Positions 20,660 to 24,506 of a stretch of DNA of 24,506 nt are shown here, in pieces. A program made the position numbers and the translations under genes. The stretch comes from a virus. The notes under the pieces were generated by a model, which did not search any database, was not told the DNA's origin, and saw only the letters and a program-made list of their open reading frames with translations. Position 1 is the first letter of the stretch. Each line of letters opens with the position of its first letter. The stretch is from positions 1-24,506 of the IMG/VR virus record IMGVR_UViG_3300046507_000193. One strand, 5' to 3'.

Positions 20660-21333
20660 ACATCGCGAACAACGTCCCATCAGCCGGCCTGCCGGTGCTC
20701 GGGCCGGACGGGCGCATGGTGCCGGTCTGGTTTCAGTTCTTCGTGACGCTGCTCACCCGCACGGGCGGCACGCAAGGCCTGTTAGTGACCGACATGCAGT
20801 CGGAGGTTTCGTCAGGCGTACCGGCCGTCGACGTGGACGGCATCTACAGCATGATTTACGCGATCGAGGCGATGGCCGCACAGGCGATGGCAACGGGCCC
20901 GCTGCTGGACCGGATCGCGGAACTCGAGGCGCAGCTTGCCGCCGGCGCCGCAATGCCGGCCGCGGTGCTGACTGAAGGTTCGCCCATCGGCGATATCCAG
21001 CGCAGCACGGGCAAGTTCACGTCGTTGAACGCGAGCGGGCCTGTCCTACTCGATGGCGCTGGGCCGCAGATCACGTTCAACACCGGCGGCCCGGTCGTCA
21101 GTTCGCCGAACGCCGCGACGCTGGCGATCAGTGCCGACGTTCAGGCAACCGGCGCGCTTTCGGGGGCGAGCGTGTCGACGACTGGCGGCCTCTCTGGCGG
21201 CGCCCTGTCGATCGCTCCCACGACAACGACCACCGCACCAGGCGCGGGCGGCGCCGGCGCGCTGCCGGCAACACCAGCTGGCTACATGACCGTCACGGTC
21301 AATGGCACGGCCAGAAAAGTTCCTTACTACTGA
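20656..21333 (+). CDS. Tail fibre or needle candidate, 225 aa
   Basis: A GTG start overlaps the previous TGA (GTGA). The N-terminal part has GPDGRMVPVWFQFFVTLLTR then TGG, a module I recognise at the start of many phage virion proteins. A coiled coil of about residues 75-100 (ATGPLLDRIAELEAQLAAGA) is followed by a Ser/Gly/Thr-rich beta region and a C-terminal strand (YMTVTVNGTARKVPYY). It occupies the place of P22 gp26, the tail needle, directly after gp10, but it is not clearly homologous. It is a plausible trimeric plug, needle or fibre. Confidence 0.65.
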   Translation: MNIANNVPSAGLPVLGPDGRMVPVWFQFFVTLLTRTGGTQGLLVTDMQSEVSSGVPAVDVDGIYSMIYAIEAMAAQAMATGPLLDRIAELEAQLAAGAAMPAAVLTEGSPIGDIQRSTGKFTSLNASGPVLLDGAGPQITFNTGGPVVSSPNAATLAISADVQATGALSGASVSTTGGLSGGALSIAPTTTTTAPGAGGAGALPATPAGYMTVTVNGTARKVPYY

Positions 21334-21341
21334 GGTATCAA

Positions 21342-21653
21342 ATGATCAATTGGAAGCAGCTCGCGCAGGCGGTGCTTGCAGGGACGGCCACGCCCATCTA
21401 TACCGCGCCCGCGCAGACCACTGCAGCAATCCACCAGGTGACCGCGTGGAACCCCACGGGCGCCGTGGTGACGGTCAAGGTGTTCATCGGGACCAGCGCC
21501 GCGGACGCAACGACCGTGTGGAGCGTCAACGTGCCGGCCGGCCTGCCCGTGCAGATCCCGCAGCTGATCGGCCACAAGATCCCACCTGGCCAACAGTTGT
21601 ACGCCTTGGGCGCGGGCGTCACCCTCACTGTCTCGGGTGCCGAGAATGTCTGA
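21342..21653 (+). CDS. Small beta-rich virion protein, 103 aa
   Basis: GAGG lies 6 nt before ATG. MINWKQLAQAVLAGTATPIY is followed by AIHQVTAWNPTGAVVTVKVF, IGTSAADATTVWSVNVPAG and QLIGHKIPPGQQLYALG: an eight-strand beta pattern of the kind found in small phage decoration or fibre-tip proteins. No membrane segment is present. Its end overlaps the start of the next gene (ATG 21646 lies before the TGA at 21651-21653). Function inferred only from the beta-rich composition and the tail-gene context. Confidence 0.7.
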   Translation: MINWKQLAQAVLAGTATPIYTAPAQTTAAIHQVTAWNPTGAVVTVKVFIGTSAADATTVWSVNVPAGLPVQIPQLIGHKIPPGQQLYALGAGVTLTVSGAENV

Positions 21654-22182
21654 CGATGATTACGGCAGCGCGCTTTGTCAGCCTGGAGCGCCGATCGTGC
21701 TGGTGCACGAGAACGGCGAGATCACGCTACAGCACACGGGCGAACGCCCGCTCGCCGTGCGCGCGAAGATTCAGCAGCTCGTGCGTGCGCTGGAGACGAC
21801 AGCCGGATATTTCACCGAGCTGCCGCTCGATCACCAGTTTGCAAACGGCATGTACATCCGTCGGCTGTTCATCCCGAAAGGGAGCCTGATTGTGGGCCGA
21901 ATCCACAAGGACGAATGCATCAACGTCGTCGAGAAGGGCGACATCTCCGTGCTGACGGAGACCGGGATGAAGCGCGTGCAGGCCGGCTTCACGGTCGTCA
22001 CGCCGCCCGGCATCCAGAAGGTCGGCTATGCCCACGAAGACACGATCTTCACGAACATTTTCCGCACGGACGAAACCGACGTCGACAAGATAGAGGACGT
22101 CCTGACCTGGGCGAGCTACGAGGCCATGGAAGGCTTCGCGCGCGTCGCGCATGACACCGAACGGGAGCAACTATGTCAGTAA
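21646..22182 (+). CDS. Cupin-like phage protein, 178 aa
   Basis: I take ATG at 21646, within the end of the preceding gene; a GTG at 21637 is in frame but is less likely. Residues about 80-140 have the small-barrel pattern of cupins: GSLIVGRIHKDECINVVEKG, DISVLTETGMKRVQAGFTVV and TPPGIQKVGYAHEDTIFTNI. One likely metal-ligand His is present in each motif (His in RIHK and in AHED), but the canonical second His and Glu set is incomplete, so enzymatic activity is uncertain. Cupin-fold proteins are sometimes encoded in tail modules. It overlaps the ejection-protein gene by 10 nt, which strongly suggests joint expression. Confidence 0.72.
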   Translation: MSDDDYGSALCQPGAPIVLVHENGEITLQHTGERPLAVRAKIQQLVRALETTAGYFTELPLDHQFANGMYIRRLFIPKGSLIVGRIHKDECINVVEKGDISVLTETGMKRVQAGFTVVTPPGIQKVGYAHEDTIFTNIFRTDETDVDKIEDVLTWASYEAMEGFARVAHDTEREQLCQ

Positions 22183-23045
22183 TCATCGGCGGGACCACGG
22201 GCGCGATCCTTGGTAGCACCGCGATCGCGACAATCGGCGGCGCTGCGATCTCCGCCTACGGCGCGAACAAGGCAGCCGGCAAGCAGGCCGACGCCGCAAA
22301 CCGCGCGACCGACATCCAGAACGACCAGTGGAACCAGACGCAGACGAACATGAAGCCGTACCTGAACCTGGGTACGTCTTCGATTTCGCCGCTGCTCAAG
22401 GCCATGGGCTACAACGCCACGCAGAATGACGATGGCTCGTACACGTACGGCGGCGCCGACGCGAGCAACCCGCTCATGCAGACGTTCTCGGCGCCGTCGG
22501 CCGAGCAAGCGGCAGCGACGCCGGGCTACCAGTTCACGCTGCAGCAAGGCCTGAAGGCGACGCAGAACAGCGCCGCAGCGCGCGGCTTGGGCACGTCTGG
22601 TGCCGCGCTCAAGGGGGCAGCGACGTACGCCACGGGCCTGGCAGACTCGACCTACAACGACGTGTACAACCGTGCACTCCAGACGTTCAACACGAACTAC
22701 AGCAGCGCGGCGAACAACGTCAACCGGCTGTCGAATCTCGTGGGCAATGGCCAGAACGCCGCGGCATCGCAGGGCGCGCTCGGTGCACAGACCACGGCGA
22801 ACATCGGCAACACGATCACCAGCGGCGCGAATGCATCGGCCGCCGGCATTGTCGGCGGTACGAATGCGCTGACCAGCGCGCTTGGCGGCATCGGCAACAA
22901 CGCGATGATTTACGGCCTGACGCAGAACAACGCCGCTGGCTCGGCGGGCGGATCCCGGGTGCCTCAGGCCGATATAAATCGAGCGAACCAATCGCAAGAC
23001 CCGATTTACTCCCTCTCATCCCAAGAGGGATGGTTCAACACGTAA
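22173..23045 (+). CDS. DNA ejection (injection) protein candidate, 290 aa
   Basis: GGGAG precedes ATG by 6 nt, inside the end of the cupin-like gene. The first 30 residues are a Gly/Ala-rich hydrophobic segment (SVIIGGTTGAILGSTAIATI, then GGAAISAYGANKAAG) with GxxxG-type spacing, able to enter a membrane. A polar helical middle (NDQWNQTQTNMKPYLNLGTS), PGYQFTLQQGLKATQNSAAAR and a long Asn/Ala-rich tail follow. The PGYQF-LQQG-SAAARG string is typical of phage ejected proteins. In P22 the equivalent gp7, gp20 and gp16 are released into the cell envelope to make a DNA channel. Confidence 0.8.
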   Translation: MSVIIGGTTGAILGSTAIATIGGAAISAYGANKAAGKQADAANRATDIQNDQWNQTQTNMKPYLNLGTSSISPLLKAMGYNATQNDDGSYTYGGADASNPLMQTFSAPSAEQAAATPGYQFTLQQGLKATQNSAAARGLGTSGAALKGAATYATGLADSTYNDVYNRALQTFNTNYSSAANNVNRLSNLVGNGQNAAASQGALGAQTTANIGNTITSGANASAAGIVGGTNALTSALGGIGNNAMIYGLTQNNAAGSAGGSRVPQADINRANQSQDPIYSLSSQEGWFNT

Positions 23046-23056
23046 TTGGAGTAATA

Positions 23057-24506
23057 ATGGCACTCGATACGAGCATCCCCCTCCAGGCCAAGGCGCCCGA
23101 CATCAACCCGCTGGCAACCATGCTGCAGGTCGGGCAATACAAATACCTCCAGCAGAACAGCAACAAGCTGCAGAAGGACATGGATGCCAACGAGGCTGTT
23201 GGCCAGGCGATCCAGCGCAATACCGGCCCGGATGGCACCGTCAATCTCCAGGGCGTGCAAAAGGACTTGGCCGGCAACCCGGCCGCCGCGTTCAATCTGC
23301 AGGGCGCCACCGGTACCAACCTGGCGCAGCAGGGCCAGCAGACGCTGAATGGATCGAACCAGCTCAAGCTGACCGACGATCAGCAGGCGCACATGGTGCA
23401 GCAACTCGGCACCCTGCTGGGCAAGAAGGATCTGACGTACGCCGATGCGGTGCAGACGGCGGCTGCGGCCGGCCAGATGTACGGCCTGCCGGCCGGAGTG
23501 ATTCAACGGTCGATCGCGAACATGCCAATCGAGCCTGAGAAGCTGAAACCCTACATTCAGGCTCGCCTGGCGGCGCTTCAAGCCCCGGGCGCCCAGCTGG
23601 GAACCATGACGCCGAACCCGACGCTGACAACGGATGGCTCCACGAACACGTACCGCGACGTCAACCCGGTGACCAATCCGGGCATCGTTGGCACTTCGTT
23701 CGACAGCAGGCTCACCCCGGGCCAGGCTACCGGCCGCATGCCGACCGTCGGGCCGAATGGACAGCCCGGCTCGATCCCGTTCAGCGATACCGTGCCGCCG
23801 GCACTGCTGCCGCCGGCGATGCAGGGCAGCGCGCAACCGCCGGCGCCCGGGCGCTATCCGCAGCCACAGGCCGCACAGGGCGGCTTCATCCCGTCCGGCC
23901 AGGCGCCGGGCGTGGCCGAGGCGGCAACGGCGGCCGGGCAGGGCGCCGGGCAGGAGTTGCTTACCGACCAGCGCGCGAACGCGGATTCCGGCAAACGGAT
24001 CAACATCCTGCAGAGCGCGTCGGCGGCACTCCAGAACGCGAAATCGGGCCAGGGCTCGCAGGGCCTCCAGACGATCAAGGGAACGCTCGTGACGCTGGGG
24101 CTCGCATCGCAGAGCCAGGCCGACGCGGTCAAGGACTATGACGAGGCGAACAAGTACCTCACGCAGTACGCACAGCAGCGCGCCGCGTCGTTTGGCCACG
24201 CCACCGATGCGCAGCTTTCTGCCGCGCTCACTGGCAACGGCAGCACGCACATCTCGAACTTGGCCGCGCAGGACGTCGTGAAGGTCAACATGGCGCTGGA
24301 GCGCATGGATCAGGCGCGTATGCAGCAGTGGTCGCAGACGGGCCTCGCGCCCGACCAGTACTCGAAATGGAAATCGCAGTTCGGCGCCGTGATGGATCCG
24401 CGCGTGTTCGTGGCTGACCAGATGGACATTAAGAAGGTCGGGGCGATGATCCAGAAGATGAACCCGAAAGAACGCGAGACCTTCAAGACGCAATACAACT
24501 GGGCCG
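23057..24506 (+). CDS. Internal virion/ejection-type protein, 3' end outside window
   Basis: GGAG lies 7 nt before ATG at 23057, and the frame stays open to the window edge (483 codons). It begins MALDTSIPLQAKAPDINPLA followed by TMLQVGQYKYLQQNS. The rest is Gln/Ala/Gly-rich: a helical N-terminal half, a Pro-rich disordered linker (about residues 220-285), and a second helical region (SASAALQNAKSGQGSQGLQT, later YDEANKYLTQYAQQ). Low-complexity, Ala/Gln-rich, long and non-globular is the style of P22 gp20/gp16-like ejected proteins, and it directly follows the likely gp7-type gene. No lytic transglycosylase motif is visible in the part seen. Confidence 0.75.
   Translation, partial: MALDTSIPLQAKAPDINPLATMLQVGQYKYLQQNSNKLQKDMDANEAVGQAIQRNTGPDGTVNLQGVQKDLAGNPAAAFNLQGATGTNLAQQGQQTLNGSNQLKLTDDQQAHMVQQLGTLLGKKDLTYADAVQTAAAAGQMYGLPAGVIQRSIANMPIEPEKLKPYIQARLAALQAPGAQLGTMTPNPTLTTDGSTNTYRDVNPVTNPGIVGTSFDSRLTPGQATGRMPTVGPNGQPGSIPFSDTVPPALLPPAMQGSAQPPAPGRYPQPQAAQGGFIPSGQAPGVAEAATAAGQGAGQELLTDQRANADSGKRINILQSASAALQNAKSGQGSQGLQTIKGTLVTLGLASQSQADAVKDYDEANKYLTQYAQQRAASFGHATDAQLSAALTGNGSTHISNLAAQDVVKVNMALERMDQARMQQWSQTGLAPDQYSKWKSQFGAVMDPRVFVADQMDIKKVGAMIQKMNPKERETFKTQYNWA

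Noticed and set aside
1-24506. Integrase, attachment site, lysis cassette, tRNA or insertion sequence
   Set aside because: I looked for a tyrosine or serine recombinase, att-like repeats, holin/endolysin-type genes, tRNA folds and transposases and found none. They may lie outside the window.

Overview
This window is most of the left and central part of a temperate, short-tailed (P22-like, podovirus-type) phage or prophage. The evidence is a divergent repressor/Cro-like pair, a small replication block, and a virion block in P22-like order: small and large terminase, portal, scaffold, coat, two packaged-DNA stabilisation proteins and ejection-type proteins. The DNA is GC-rich with strong G/C third positions, and the small phage proteins look like those of prophages in Betaproteobacteria (Burkholderiales). 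The host assignment is an inference from composition and protein style; no host gene is visible. The first kilobase and the hicAB cassette are visibly less GC-rich, as expected of mosaic modules.

Layout. 1-687 (minus): S24/LexA-type repressor, cut by the left edge, with both catalytic residues replaced. 688-761: divergent control region with repeated 7-bp half-sites. 762-2406: Cro-like protein and small early genes. 2403-4873: an SF2 helicase and a Toprim primase-like protein, overlapping by ATGA. 4874-5274: about 400 bp without a convincing gene. 5275-6617: four small unknown proteins separated by GC-rich hairpins. 6742-7173: a 143-aa protein in the position of a late antiterminator, followed at once by an extended -10 promoter, a short leader and an intrinsic terminator, an arrangement like lambda Q/pR'/tR'. 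7522-8178 (minus): a HicAB toxin-antitoxin cassette with its own promoter and operator, placed against the late transcription direction between two terminators. 8352-11166: five virion-type proteins, one with four 24-aa repeats. 11169-11507: a GroES-like co-chaperonin. 11757-24506: terminase, portal, scaffold, coat, gp4-like, gp10-like, a fibre/needle candidate, a cupin-like protein and two ejection-type proteins, the last cut by the right edge.

How it works together (inference). The repressor and Cro-like protein would set the lysogeny decision at 688-761, and rightward transcription would make the replication proteins and the Q-like protein. Q would load at the promoter overlapping its own stop codon and carry polymerase through the leader terminator, antisense through hicAB, past a second terminator and on through the structural operon. 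Three more terminator-like hairpins lie inside or beside structural genes (15831-15854, 16208-16238, 18243-18272), which fits a processive antitermination system. No integrase, recombinase, lysis gene, tRNA or CRISPR is seen; these may lie outside the window.
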